Shown: positions 34,268 through 42,307 of the stretch, piece after piece | How the letters are laid out: the number at the start of each line of letters is the position of its first letter | Numbering within the stretch: position 1 is the stretch's first letter | NCBI RefSeq assembly: GCF_000442255.1 | Contig: NZ_KE557273.1 | Coordinates: 193,334-257,333 of the forward strand | Length of the DNA stretch: 64,000 nucleotides | Direction: 5' to 3' | DNA from: Salipiger mucosus DSM 16094 | GTDB lineage: Bacteria > Pseudomonadota > Alphaproteobacteria > Rhodobacterales > Rhodobacteraceae | Notes under the pieces: model-generated | What the model was told of the DNA's origin: nothing | What the model saw: the letters and a program-made list of their open reading frames with translations, nothing else | Databases searched by the model: none | Translations under genes and position numbers: made by a program

Positions 34268-35131
34268 ATGACCCGCACAGTCTATCTCAACGGTGAATAT
34301 CTGCCGGAAACCGAGGCGAAGGTCTCGATCTTCGACCGGGCCTTCCTGATGGCCGACGGCGTCTACGAGGTGACGAGCGTGCTGGGCGGCAAGCTGATCG
34401 ACTTCGACGGCCACGCCAAGCGCCTCGAGCGGTCGCTGGGCGAGCTGGACATGAAGGCGCCCTGCTCGAAGGAGGACCTGCTGCAGATCCACCGCGAACT
34501 GGTGGCGCGCAACGGGATCGAGGACGGGCTGGTCTACCTGCAGGTGACGCGCGGCGCGCCGGGCGACCGCGATTTCGCCTTCCCCGATCCCGAGACGACC
34601 GAGCCGACGCTGGTGCTCTTCACGCAGAGCAAGCCGGGGCTGGCCGATGCGCCGGCGTCGCGAACCGGGATCAAGGTGATCTCGATCGACGACATCCGCT
34701 GGGGCCGCCGCGACATCAAGACGGTGCAGCTGCTCTACCCCTCGATGGGCAAGATGATGGCCAAGAAGGCGGGTGCCGACGACGCCTGGATGACCGAGGA
34801 CGGCGTGGTGACCGAGGGGACCTCGAACAACGCCTACATCGTCAAGAACGGCAGGATCGTCACGCGCTCGCTGTCCAACGACATCCTGCACGGGATCACC
34901 CGTGCCGCCGTGCTGCGCTTTGCGCGCGAGGCGCAGATGGAGGTCGAGGAGCGCGACTTCACCATCGAGGAGGCGCGCGAGGCGGACGAGGCCTTCGTGA
35001 CCTCGGCCTCGGCCTTTGTCCTGCCGGTGGTGCAGATCGACGAGGCGGTGCTGGGCGACGGCGCGCCCGGTCCGGTGGCGAAGCGTCTGCGCGAGATCTA
35101 CCTCGACGAGAGCCGCAAGGCCGCGATCTGA
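34268..35131 (+). CDS. dat: D-amino-acid transaminase
   Basis: The 287-aa protein is a fold-type IV PLP enzyme. PLP lysine K151 lies in RRDIKTVQLLYPSM, an arrangement typical of D-alanine transaminase. It has VYLNGEYLPETEAKVSIFDRAFL at the start, ADGVYEV, and the PLP-phosphate site VTEGTSNNAYIV near 180. It converts D-amino acids plus 2-oxoglutarate into keto acids and D-glutamate. With DgcN and DgcA nearby, D-glutamate would be acetylated and racemised, so the cluster drains D-amino acids. Spacing to the divergent membrane-protein gene is 207 bp. Confidence 0.9.
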   Translation: MTRTVYLNGEYLPETEAKVSIFDRAFLMADGVYEVTSVLGGKLIDFDGHAKRLERSLGELDMKAPCSKEDLLQIHRELVARNGIEDGLVYLQVTRGAPGDRDFAFPDPETTEPTLVLFTQSKPGLADAPASRTGIKVISIDDIRWGRRDIKTVQLLYPSMGKMMAKKAGADDAWMTEDGVVTEGTSNNAYIVKNGRIVTRSLSNDILHGITRAAVLRFAREAQMEVEERDFTIEEAREADEAFVTSASAFVLPVVQIDEAVLGDGAPGPVAKRLREIYLDESRKAAI

Positions 35132-35174
35132 GCGGCGCTCCTCCGGCGCCTTGCAGGGGCGGCGGGGGAGGGAT

Positions 35175-35213
35175 GCCTCCGGCGGGCGTATTTTCCGGAA
35201 AGATGAAGGGGCG
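35175..35213 (+). repeat. Dispersed intergenic element, copy 2
   Basis: GCCTCCGGCGGGCGTATTTT, then CCGGAAAGATGAAGGGGCG, matches the element near 54002 in its CCTCCGGCGGG head, TATTT centre and AGATGAAG tail. It sits between the convergent transaminase and flavoprotein genes. Confidence 0.45.
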
Positions 35214-35218
35214 GGCGC

Positions 35219-36403
35219 TCAGGTTCCGGCGAGGTAGCCCGCGGCGCCCTGGCCGGCGCGCAGCCCGGTCGCGAGGCAGCCGGTGAGCAGGTAGCCGCCG
35301 GTCGGCGCCTCCCAGTCAAGCATCTCGCCGGCGCAGAAGGTGCCCGGGCGGCCTGTCAGCATGAGGGTCTCGTCCAGGGCCGCGAAGGGCACGCCTCCGG
35401 CGGTCGAGATCGCCTCGTCCATCGGGCGGAGCCCCGCGTGCGGGACGGGCAGGGCCTTGAGCAGCGCCGCGAGCGCGCGCGGTTCCTGCGGCAGCGGCCG
35501 GGCGCATTCCATCAGCAGGGCGCGGGCGGCGGGCGCCAGCTTGACCGCACGGCGCAGGTGGTTGGCGAGGCTGAGCTTGCCGCGCGGGCGCGCGAGCCGC
35601 TTTTCCAGCGTGGCCGGGTCGGTGTCAGGCAAAAGGTCGACGCTCAGCGCTGCGCTCTCGCGCAGGGCGGGGGAGAGCGGGTAGAGGCCGCCGCCTTCGA
35701 GCCCGCGGGCCGAGATCACCGCCTCGCCGCGCGAGGAGAGATCGCCGGCCTGAAAAGCCACGTTCTTGAGCGGCGCGCCGAAGTGGGGGCGCATGTGCTC
35801 GGACCAGTCGACGCAGAGCCCGGCATTGGCCGGTCGGAAGGGCGCGACAGGGAGGCCCTGGGCGGCGAAGTACCCGGCCCAGGCGCCGTCGGAGCCCAGC
35901 CGTGCCCAACTGGCGCCGCCGAGGGCCAGGACTGTGACCGCGGGCGTCACGCGCCGCGCACCTTCGGGCGTGTCGAAGAGGCAGGCGGTGCCGCCCCAGC
36001 CCTGCCAGCGCCATCGGGTGTGCCGCTCCAGCCCCATGCCATCGAGCCGCGCGAGCCAGGCGCGCAGCAGCGGCGAGGCCTTCATCGCGAAGGGAAAGAC
36101 GCGGCCGGTGGAGCCGGCGAAGGTCTCCTGTCCCAGCCCCGCGGCCCAGGCGCGGACCTGTGTGGGACCGAACGCCTCGAGCAGCGGACGCAGGGCCGGG
36201 GCGGCCTCGCCGTAGGCCGCGAGGAAACGCTCGAAGGGCTCGCCGTCCTTGGTGAGGTTCAGGCCGGACTTGCCCGCCATCAGGAGCTTGCGCCCCAGCG
36301 AGGGCTTGGCCTCGGCGAGCGTGACCGCGTGGCCGGCGGATAGCAGCGCGTCGGCGGCCATGAGGCCGGCAGGCCCGCCGCCGATGACGAGGGCAGGGGT
36401 CAT
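35219..36403 (-). CDS. HI0933-like flavoprotein (TIGR03862 family)
   Basis: The 394-aa protein starts with a dinucleotide-binding fold, PALVIGGGPAGLMAADALL, for FAD. It continues with AEAKPSLGRKLLMAGKSGLNLTKD, the family mark of HI0933/BaiN-like flavoproteins. The C-terminal FAD site appears as STAGGVPFAALDETLMLTGRPGTFCAGEMLDWEAPTGGYLLTGC-like segments in the last 60 residues. The reaction is unknown; some relatives are called aminoacetone oxidases. The start at 36401-36403 gives the expected N-terminus. Confidence 0.88.
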   Translation of the reverse strand: MTPALVIGGGPAGLMAADALLSAGHAVTLAEAKPSLGRKLLMAGKSGLNLTKDGEPFERFLAAYGEAAPALRPLLEAFGPTQVRAWAAGLGQETFAGSTGRVFPFAMKASPLLRAWLARLDGMGLERHTRWRWQGWGGTACLFDTPEGARRVTPAVTVLALGGASWARLGSDGAWAGYFAAQGLPVAPFRPANAGLCVDWSEHMRPHFGAPLKNVAFQAGDLSSRGEAVISARGLEGGGLYPLSPALRESAALSVDLLPDTDPATLEKRLARPRGKLSLANHLRRAVKLAPAARALLMECARPLPQEPRALAALLKALPVPHAGLRPMDEAISTAGGVPFAALDETLMLTGRPGTFCAGEMLDWEAPTGGYLLTGCLATGLRAGQGAAGYLAGT

Positions 36404-36520
36404 GCCGCCCCCGCGCGGCGAATGTGTCTGTGCCGGATGCTCATCTTTGTCCTGCCGATCGGATGCGGCCGCACTGTTGCCGCGCGGGGCGCGTGAAGGC
36501 AAGGGCCGCGCGGCGGACGC

Positions 36521-36552
36521 AAAAGCGCCGGGCCCGTCTCGAAGCCCGGCGC
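36521..36552 (-). terminator. Intrinsic terminator of the ABC transporter operon
   Basis: GCGCCGGGC (36525-36533) and GCCCGGCGC (36544-36552) form a perfect 9-bp stem with a 10-nt loop. On the minus strand TTTT follows directly. It lies 26 bp past the stop of the ATPase gene. Confidence 0.75.
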
Positions 36553-36577
36553 GATGCTTTCCCCAAGGGAAATGCGG

Positions 36578-37633
36578 TCAGGATGCCTGGCGGATGCCCT
36601 CGTCCGAGGCGTGGGTGGGCACCAGCGCCTTGACCACCTCGGTCATCGCGAGCGTGCCGACCTGCTTGCCGTCGCGCATGACGCGGAAGCTTCGGTCGAT
36701 CTCGCCCTTGGCCTCGGCGATCACGTCCTCGAGCGTGTCATCGGCCTCGACCGTGCCCGAGAGGTTGGCCGGTTCGGCCTCGCTCTCGTCCATGATCGTG
36801 CGCGCGCGCAGCACCCGGGCGCGGTTGATGTCCGAGACGAAGTCGATGATGTAGGGATCGTTCGGGTTCATCAGGATGTACTGCGGTTCGCCCTGCTGGA
36901 CGACCTCGCCATCCTTCAGGATCACGAGGTGATCGGCCAGCTTCAGCGCCTCGTCGAGGTCGTGGGTGATGAAGACCACCGTCTTCTGCAGCTCGGTCTG
37001 AAGCTCGAGCAGCAGGTCCTGCATGTCCGTCCGGATCAGCGGGTCGAGCGCCGAGAAGGCCTCGTCCATCAGCATGATGTCCGAGTTCGACGTCAGCGCC
37101 CGGGCGATGCCCACGCGCTGCTGCATGCCGCCCGAGAGCTGGTGCGGGTACTGCGGTCCCTGGCCCTCGAGGCCGACGCGGTCGAGCCACTTGGTCGCCT
37201 CGGTCTCCCAGTCGGACCGCTTGGCGCCGTCGACGATCATCGGGGTCGCGGCGTTCTCGAGCACCGTGCGGTGCGGGAGAAGCGCGAACTTCTGGAACAC
37301 CATCGACATGCTCTCGCGGCGGAGCCGGCGCAGCTGCGCGTCGCTGTAGTCCATGATGTTCTCGCCGTTCACGATCACCTCGCCGGCGGTCGGGTCGATC
37401 AGCCGGTTCAGGTGGCGGATCAGGGTCGACTTGCCCGAGCCCGAGAGGCCCATGATGACCGTGATCTCGCCCGGCCGCATTTCGACGTTGATGTCGCGCA
37501 GGCCCAGAACGTGGCGGTGTCCCTCCAGCAGTTCGGCCTTGCTCATCCCGTTGCGGGCGTGCTCGAGCGCGCCCTGGGGATCCTCGCCGAAGATCTTGTA
37601 GAGGTTCCGGATGGAGATCTTTGCGTCTGACAT
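36578..37633 (-). CDS. Quaternary amine ABC transporter ATP-binding protein (ProV/ChoV-like)
   Basis: The 351-aa protein is the ATPase of a glycine betaine/choline-type importer. It has GEDPQGALEHARNGMSKAEL, typical of ProV N-termini, Walker A GLSGSGKST (about 63-71), signature LSGGMQQRVGIARAL, Walker B SDIMLMDEAFSALDP and the H-loop ITHDLDEA. The C-terminal extension (about 275-351) looks like a shortened CBS region (one FRVMRDGKQVGTLAMTEVV unit). It is last of three genes on the minus strand. Confidence 0.93.
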   Translation of the reverse strand: MSDAKISIRNLYKIFGEDPQGALEHARNGMSKAELLEGHRHVLGLRDINVEMRPGEITVIMGLSGSGKSTLIRHLNRLIDPTAGEVIVNGENIMDYSDAQLRRLRRESMSMVFQKFALLPHRTVLENAATPMIVDGAKRSDWETEATKWLDRVGLEGQGPQYPHQLSGGMQQRVGIARALTSNSDIMLMDEAFSALDPLIRTDMQDLLLELQTELQKTVVFITHDLDEALKLADHLVILKDGEVVQQGEPQYILMNPNDPYIIDFVSDINRARVLRARTIMDESEAEPANLSGTVEADDTLEDVIAEAKGEIDRSFRVMRDGKQVGTLAMTEVVKALVPTHASDEGIRQAS

Positions 37634-37643
37634 ATCGGCCTCC

Positions 37644-38681
37644 TCAATTGTTCTGCGCGGCATTGACGCGTGCGAGCGCCGCCTTGGTGGAGCGGTCGAG
37701 GATGACCGCGAGGAGGACGATGCCGAGGCCCGAGATCAGACCGACGCCCAGTTCGAGGTTCCGGATGCCGCGCAGCACCAGTACGCCGAGCCCGGGGGCC
37801 GAGACCAGCGAGGCGATCACCACCATCGCGAGGCTCATCATGATCGTCTGGTTCACGCCGGCCATGATGTTGGGCAGCGCGAGCGGGATCTGCACGCCGT
37901 AGAGCTTCTGCTGCTTGGTCATGCCGAAGGCGTCCGCGGCCTCGATCACTTCCTTGTCCACGAGTCGGATGCCGAGGTTCGTCAGGCGGATCACCGGCAC
38001 GATGGCGTAGAGGATGATCGCGATGCCGTAGAGCTTGGGCTCGGTCACCGAGAAGAGGAAGATCAGCGGGATGAGATACACGAAGGGCGGCAGCGTCTGC
38101 AGCATGTCGAGCACCGGGATCATGGCGCCCTGCAGCTTGTCGGATCGCGACATGGCGATGCCGATGGGCACGCCCAGCAACACGCATATCAAGGCGCAGA
38201 CGAAGATCACCGCGAGCGTCTGCATCGCGTAGTCGTAGTAGTCCACGAAGGCCAGCAGCGCGAGGGAGGCGACCACGAAGGTCACCAGCTTCCAGGAGCG
38301 GCTGACGAGGAGAATGATGATGCCCAGCAGCGGAATCATGATCCACCAGGGCGTGGATTGGAATGCCGTGAGGGCGTATTCCAGTGCCCAGCTGAGGGGC
38401 TGCGTCAGGGGATCGAGCACGTAGCTCAGCGAGTCCTTGACGTCGAGAAAGCCGCGCTCCAGCCCGCGCGTCACCTCACGCGATTGCGGAAAGGTCGCAC
38501 AGGCGTCGTTGAGCGCGTCCATGGAAGGGAAGGGTAGCTCCCAGATCGAGCGTTCGGGCGCATCGCCGCCGCTCTGATTCACGAGATCCGCCATGGACAT
38601 CGGCGCGGAGGAGCCACCTTCTTCGTCCCCGCACCAATCGCGCAGTCCCACCGAATCGAATACCCAGTCGTAGGTCGCCAT
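37644..38681 (-). CDS. Quaternary amine ABC transporter permease (ProW/ChoW-like)
   Basis: The 345-aa inner-membrane protein has a long N-terminal region (1-105) with one acidic segment, then six or seven helices. The coupling loop EVIEAADAFGMTKQQKLYGVQIPLALPNIMAG near 235-265 is the EAA motif. IAMSRSDKLQGAMIPVLDMLQTLPPFVYLIP is typical of ProW. It works with the ATPase 10 bp downstream and the binding protein 96 bp upstream. Confidence 0.93.
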   Translation of the reverse strand: MATYDWVFDSVGLRDWCGDEEGGSSAPMSMADLVNQSGGDAPERSIWELPFPSMDALNDACATFPQSREVTRGLERGFLDVKDSLSYVLDPLTQPLSWALEYALTAFQSTPWWIMIPLLGIIILLVSRSWKLVTFVVASLALLAFVDYYDYAMQTLAVIFVCALICVLLGVPIGIAMSRSDKLQGAMIPVLDMLQTLPPFVYLIPLIFLFSVTEPKLYGIAIILYAIVPVIRLTNLGIRLVDKEVIEAADAFGMTKQQKLYGVQIPLALPNIMAGVNQTIMMSLAMVVIASLVSAPGLGVLVLRGIRNLELGVGLISGLGIVLLAVILDRSTKAALARVNAAQNN

Positions 38682-38731
38682 TGGTTCGTCCTGTTGGTTC
38701 TTGGGCACCTTCGTGGTGCCTTAAATGAATG

Positions 38732-38757
38732 ACGGGACGGCCTTGCGGCCGCCCCGT
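38732..38757 (-). terminator. Stem-loop between binding-protein and permease genes
   Basis: ACGGGACGGCC (38732-38742) and GGCCGCCCCGT (38747-38757) form an 11-bp stem with one G-U pair around a 4-nt loop that reads GCAA on the minus strand. It sits in the 96-bp gap after the binding-protein gene. Partial termination or mRNA protection that raises binding-protein levels is a common arrangement. Confidence 0.6.
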
Positions 38758-38777
38758 TTTCGAAGCAGCGTCGAGGA

Positions 38778-39749
38778 TTACTGGGACAGAACGCCCTGCA
38801 GGTTTTCCGTCGCGCTGTCGTTGATCCAGCCGGACCATTCATCCTGGTAGTTGGTCAGGAAGTAGACCGCGCCTTCCTCGCCCGAAGCCGAGTTGTCCTG
38901 CATCCAGGCCACGATGGCGTTCATCGTGTCGACGTCGAAGGTCATGTTCGACAGGAAGTCGGTCAGGTCGGGGTATTCTTCGGAGAAGTCCGTCGTGACG
39001 GCCGTCAGCACCGGAGCTGCCGGGAAGCCGGTCTTGCCGACGTCCGAGGCATCGGCGTTCTGCGCCTCGTCGTGCACTTCCTTGTTGTAGCCGCCCATGT
39101 CGACCTTGACCATGTCGTAGCGGCCCAGCGGTGCGGTCGGCGCCCAGTAGTAGCCGAACCAGGGCTCTTCGCTCTCGTAGGCCGAGGCCATGGAGGTCGC
39201 CAGCGTCTCGCCGGAGCCGTGGTTGAAGACCTCGATGCCGGCCTCCTCGACGCCGAAGGACGGCAGGATGTTGTCGTTGACCACGCGGCAGCCCCAGCCT
39301 TCGGGGCAGTTGTGGAAGCGGCTGCCGACCAGCTCGGGGTTCGCGAGGATGCCGTCGATGGTCTTCAGCTCGGGGTGCTCCTCGGCAAGGTAGGCCGGGA
39401 TCCACCAGCCTTCGACGCCACCGGGCGACAGCACTTCACCCAGCTCGGTGATGCGGCCCTCGTCCTTCAGGCGCTGGTAGACCTCGCCCGTCGAGTTGGT
39501 CCAGAGCTCGGTCACGATGTCAGGCTCGCCGTTCTCGGCCACCGAGGTCACGGCAGGCACCGTGTCGGAGGGCACGATCGAGACGTTGCAGCCGTAGCCC
39601 TGCTCCATGATGAAGTTGGCCACGTTGGTGACGACCGAGGCCGAGGCCCAGTTCATCTCGGTGATGGACACCTCGCCGCAGCTGTTGTCCTGCGCGAATG
39701 CGGGTGCGGCCAGAAAGCCGATGGCGGTCGTGAGCATGATGCGTTTCAT
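38778..39749 (-). CDS. Quaternary amine ABC transporter substrate-binding protein
   Basis: The 323-aa protein has a signal peptide (about 1-19, ending AFA) and the OpuAC/ChoX fold. Aromatic residues that can form a cation-pi box are present: NWASASVV, ELWTNST, EGWWIPAYLAE and PWFGYYWAPTAPL. Two Cys in FHNCPEGWGCRVVNDN probably form a disulfide, a feature also seen in choline and betaine binders. The ligand may be choline, glycine betaine, carnitine or TMAO; sequence alone does not decide. It is the first gene of the operon. Confidence 0.9.
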   Translation of the reverse strand: MKRIMLTTAIGFLAAPAFAQDNSCGEVSITEMNWASASVVTNVANFIMEQGYGCNVSIVPSDTVPAVTSVAENGEPDIVTELWTNSTGEVYQRLKDEGRITELGEVLSPGGVEGWWIPAYLAEEHPELKTIDGILANPELVGSRFHNCPEGWGCRVVNDNILPSFGVEEAGIEVFNHGSGETLATSMASAYESEEPWFGYYWAPTAPLGRYDMVKVDMGGYNKEVHDEAQNADASDVGKTGFPAAPVLTAVTTDFSEEYPDLTDFLSNMTFDVDTMNAIVAWMQDNSASGEEGAVYFLTNYQDEWSGWINDSATENLQGVLSQ

Positions 39750-39903
39750 GACATCTCCGTCGGTAGTGAAAAGGAAAGGGTGCACTTTGCCCGGTCCGGC
39801 CGGCCGCCCGAGCGGCGTGCCGGCATCGGCGAAAACCTGCTTTCGGGCGATGGCACACGGCCACCGCCCCGGATGTTCACGCGGGCAAACATGGCCGGGG
39901 AGG

Positions 39904-39925
39904 TACATCACGACCACGCGATGTA
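39904..39925. promoter_or_regulatory. Inverted repeat upstream of the ABC operon
   Basis: TACATC (39904-39909) and GATGTA (39920-39925) are perfect arms with a 10-nt spacer, centred about 165 bp before the binding-protein start. The regulator is not in the window. Confidence 0.4.
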
Positions 39926-40013
39926 AAGGGCAGGTTCCCGCCGACCGGGGTGTGTTACGCAACGTGACTCTCTGGTGTCGCTTCGGCGAGACGTGGGGTA
40001 GTGGTTTGTTATA

Positions 40014-40019
40014 TATTAT
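40014..40019 (-). promoter_or_regulatory. Possible -10 box in AT-only patch
   Basis: The minus strand reads TATAAT here, inside a 15-bp AT-only run that is rare in this genome. No good -35 lies 17 bp upstream, so promoter status is uncertain. It would serve the ABC operon with a leader of about 260 nt. Confidence 0.3.
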
Positions 40020-40202
40020 AAAATCGCATCCGGGCGACGCGATTAACCAAGCCGGAACGTCCTGAAGGATTTTTTGCTGAAAACGAGACGCGCCGGCCGG
40101 AATGGCCGGCGATCCGGCCTGGGCGGGTGTCCGCCGACCTTGACCCGCGACGCCTCTGCGCCAGACTGAAACCCGCCAAGATCCCGTCCGGAAGAGGCCG
40201 CT

Positions 40203-40508
40203 CTGACCGATACCGATGACCCCGTCTGCCCGCTCTGCCTGCGCCGGATCCCGCCGGAGGCGCGCCAGAGCCTGCACCACCTCGTGCCCAAGCTGAAGGG
40301 CGGCAAGGGCGGTCCGGTCGTGCTGCTTCACCAGATCTGTCACAACGAGATCCACGCCCGCTTCACCGAGGCCGAACTGGCCCGCGAGGCGAACACGCCC
40401 GAGGCGCTGCGGGCCGATCCGCGTATGCAGGGCTTCCTGAAGTGGGTCGCCAAGCGGCCGCCCACCTTCCACTCGCGCAGCGCCGGCGGGCGGCGAAAGC
40501 GGCGCTGA
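40203..40508 (+). CDS. HNH endonuclease-like protein, probable CTG start
   Basis: The 101-aa protein reads TDTDDPVCPLCLRRIPPEAR from its second residue, then a SLHHLVPKLKGGKGG-type loop and ICHNEIHARF. This is a complete HNH/treble-clef domain with zinc-binding C9-P-L-C12, catalytic H25-H26 and a downstream C-H-N-E-I-H. The domain is intact only if translation begins upstream of the first standard codon, a GTG at 40284 that would delete the CPLC and HH residues. No in-frame ATG, GTG or TTG lies between the upstream stop at 40167-40169 and the domain. GAAGAGG at 40191-40197 places a CTG at 40203 with 5-nt spacing. The DNA target and role are unknown. Confidence 0.7.
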   Translation: MTDTDDPVCPLCLRRIPPEARQSLHHLVPKLKGGKGGPVVLLHQICHNEIHARFTEAELAREANTPEALRADPRMQGFLKWVAKRPPTFHSRSAGGRRKRR

Positions 40509-40561
40509 GCGGGGCGCTTGCGCCCGCGGCGCGCGGTGGCCTACAGCTTCGGCCAGGTATC

Positions 40562-40567
40562 AGGAGG
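40562..40567 (+). promoter_or_regulatory. Ribosome-binding site deciding the ybgC start
   Basis: AGGAGG lies 1 nt before an ATG at 40569 and 7 nt before the next in-frame ATG at 40575. The second has the correct spacing and gives the family N-terminus. Confidence 0.65.
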
Positions 40568-40574
40568 GATGGCG

Positions 40575-40961
40575 ATGCACGAGTTTCAGGTGCGGGTTTA
40601 CTACGAAGACACCGACATGGCGGGCATCGTCTACTATGCCAACTACCTGAAATTCATCGAGCGCGCCCGCTCCGACTGGGTGCGTGACCTCGGGATCGAC
40701 CAGCGCGCGATGCGCGACGTCGAGGGTATCGTCTTCGTCGTCCGCCGGGTCGAGGCCGACTACCTCGCGCCGGCGCATTTCGACGAGGAACTGACCGTGC
40801 GCACCTCGGTCATCTCGTCGAGCGGCGTGCGGATGCTGCTCACGCAAGAGGTGCTGCGCGAGGGCACGCCGATCTTCCAGGCCGAGGTGACGCTCGTGGC
40901 CGTCACTACCGAGGGCCAGATCGCGCGCCTGCCCGAGGCCCTGCGCCGGCGCATCCACTGA
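40575..40961 (+). CDS. ybgC: Tol-Pal-associated acyl-CoA thioesterase YbgC
   Basis: The 128-aa hotdog-fold thioesterase hydrolyses short acyl-CoA or acyl-ACP thioesters. It begins HEFQVRVYYEDTDMAGIVYYANYLKFIERARSDW-like, with the 4-hydroxybenzoyl-CoA thioesterase motif and catalytic Asp in YEDTDMAG. The ybgC gene commonly opens the tol-pal operon, as here, 152 bp before tolQ. Its role in envelope upkeep is not fully known. Confidence 0.92.
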   Translation: MHEFQVRVYYEDTDMAGIVYYANYLKFIERARSDWVRDLGIDQRAMRDVEGIVFVVRRVEADYLAPAHFDEELTVRTSVISSSGVRMLLTQEVLREGTPIFQAEVTLVAVTTEGQIARLPEALRRRIH

Positions 40962-41113
40962 GCCGCCCGCAAGGCACGGCGGCAAACCGCCGATCCGGCG
41001 ACTGCCTGCCGTCTGACGGCAATGTGTTGGCCTTTGACCTGCAAATCGGGTAAACGTGCGGTTAATGAGAGCCTCGACAAAGCTGAGGCCGACGAGGAAA
41101 AAAGAGCAGGCTC

Positions 41114-41809
41114 ATGGAAGCAGAAACCCTTGCCCTGGCGCAGGAGATCGATTTCTCCATGTTGGGGCTGTTCGCGCGCGCGACACTGACCGTCAAGCTG
41201 GTGATGATCCTCCTGATCGCGGCCTCGGTCTGGTCCTGGGCGATCATCATCGAAAAGGCCGTCTCCTACCGCCGGGCCCGCCGCGAGGCGGCGCGCTTCG
41301 ACCGGTCGTTCTGGTCGGGCGAGCCGCTCGACGAACTCTACGACCAGATCGGTCTCGACCCCGCGGGCCGCGCCGAGCGGGTCTTCGTCGCCGGCATGAC
41401 GGAATGGCGCCGCTCGCACCGCGACGATGGCGCGCTGATCCCCGGGGCGCACGCCCGCATCGACCGCTCGATGGACGTCTCGATCCAGAAGGAGGCCGAG
41501 TCGCTGCAGAAGGGGCTGCCGGTGCTGGCGACCGTGGGCTCGACCGCGCCCTTCGTGGGCCTGTTCGGCACGGTCTGGGGCATCATGCACGCCTTCATCG
41601 AGATTGCGCAGCAGCAGGACACCTCTCTCGTCGTGGTGGCGCCCGGCATCGCCGAGGCCCTGCTCGCGACCGGGCTGGGCCTGCTCGCGGCGATCCCGGC
41701 GGTGGTCTTCTACAACAAGTTCTCGGCCGACTCCGACCGGGTGATCTCGGGCTACGAGGCCTTCGCCGACGAGTTCTCGACCATCCTCTCGCGCCAGCTG
41801 GATTCCTGA
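41114..41809 (+). CDS. tolQ: Tol-Pal system proton channel subunit TolQ
   Basis: The 231-aa inner-membrane protein is of the MotA/ExbB/TolQ type with three helices: about 22-46, 138-160 and 175-198. The segment GSTAPFVGLFGTVWGIMHAF is the family hallmark, with PGIAEALLATGLGLLAAIPAV after it. With TolR it uses the proton motive force to energise TolA, for outer-membrane constriction at division. The tolR gene starts 3 bp after its stop. Confidence 0.95.
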   Translation: MEAETLALAQEIDFSMLGLFARATLTVKLVMILLIAASVWSWAIIIEKAVSYRRARREAARFDRSFWSGEPLDELYDQIGLDPAGRAERVFVAGMTEWRRSHRDDGALIPGAHARIDRSMDVSIQKEAESLQKGLPVLATVGSTAPFVGLFGTVWGIMHAFIEIAQQQDTSLVVVAPGIAEALLATGLGLLAAIPAVVFYNKFSADSDRVISGYEAFADEFSTILSRQLDS

Positions 41810-41812
41810 CCG

Positions 41813-42298
41813 ATGGGCGCGGGCGTGATGAAATCCGGAGGCGGGGGCGGCGGCCGCAGGCGGCGTCGCCGCAGCGGGTCGCGCGGCCAGCCCATGGCCG
41901 AGATCAACGTCACGCCCTTCGTGGACGTGATGCTGGTGCTGCTCATCATCTTCATGGTGGCGGCGCCGCTGTTGACCGTGGGTGTGCCGGTCGAACTGCC
42001 CAAGACGGCGGCGAGCGCGCTGCCCTCCGAGGCCGAAGAGCCGCTGGCGGTGACCGTGACCGCCGACGGCACGGTGACGATCCAGACCACCGAGGTGCCG
42101 ATGGACGAGCTGGTCGGCCGCCTGCGGTCCATCGCGACCGAGCGGGCCGATGACCGCATCTTCCTGCGCGCCGACGGCAATGTGCCCTACCGCACGGTGG
42201 CCGAGGTCATGGGCGCGCTGAACCGTGGCGGCTTTTCCTCGATCGGTCTCGTGACCGACAGCGGTGGCCCGGCGCTCGACGGCGCGGACGGCGGCTGA
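41813..42298 (+). CDS. tolR: Tol-Pal system protein TolR
   Basis: The 161-aa protein has one N-terminal membrane helix (about 35-55) carrying the ExbD/TolR motif EINVTPFVDVMLVLLIIFMV, where the helix Asp is the proton-path residue. A periplasmic domain follows, with FLRADGNVPYRTVAEVMGALN. The first 25 residues are unusually Gly- and Arg-rich. It pairs with TolQ. The tolA gene follows after 9 bp. Confidence 0.95.
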   Translation: MGAGVMKSGGGGGGRRRRRRSGSRGQPMAEINVTPFVDVMLVLLIIFMVAAPLLTVGVPVELPKTAASALPSEAEEPLAVTVTADGTVTIQTTEVPMDELVGRLRSIATERADDRIFLRADGNVPYRTVAEVMGALNRGGFSSIGLVTDSGGPALDGADGG

Positions 42299-42307
42299 GG
42301 GGTTCCC

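Larger units (their letters stand above)
39750..40202. other. Control region, transporter operon and HNH gene
   Basis: This 453-bp gap holds the inverted repeat TACATC/GATGTA at 39904-39925 and a rare AT-only stretch at about 40008-40022 (TATATATTATAAAA), which contains TATAAT on the minus strand. No gene was found. The rest is GC-rich. Confidence 0.5.

Noticed and set aside
35132..35218. A hairpin-forming GC-rich stretch after the transaminase gene as an intrinsic terminator
   Set aside because: Arms are imperfect and no T-run follows; the sequence is better described as a copy of the dispersed element.
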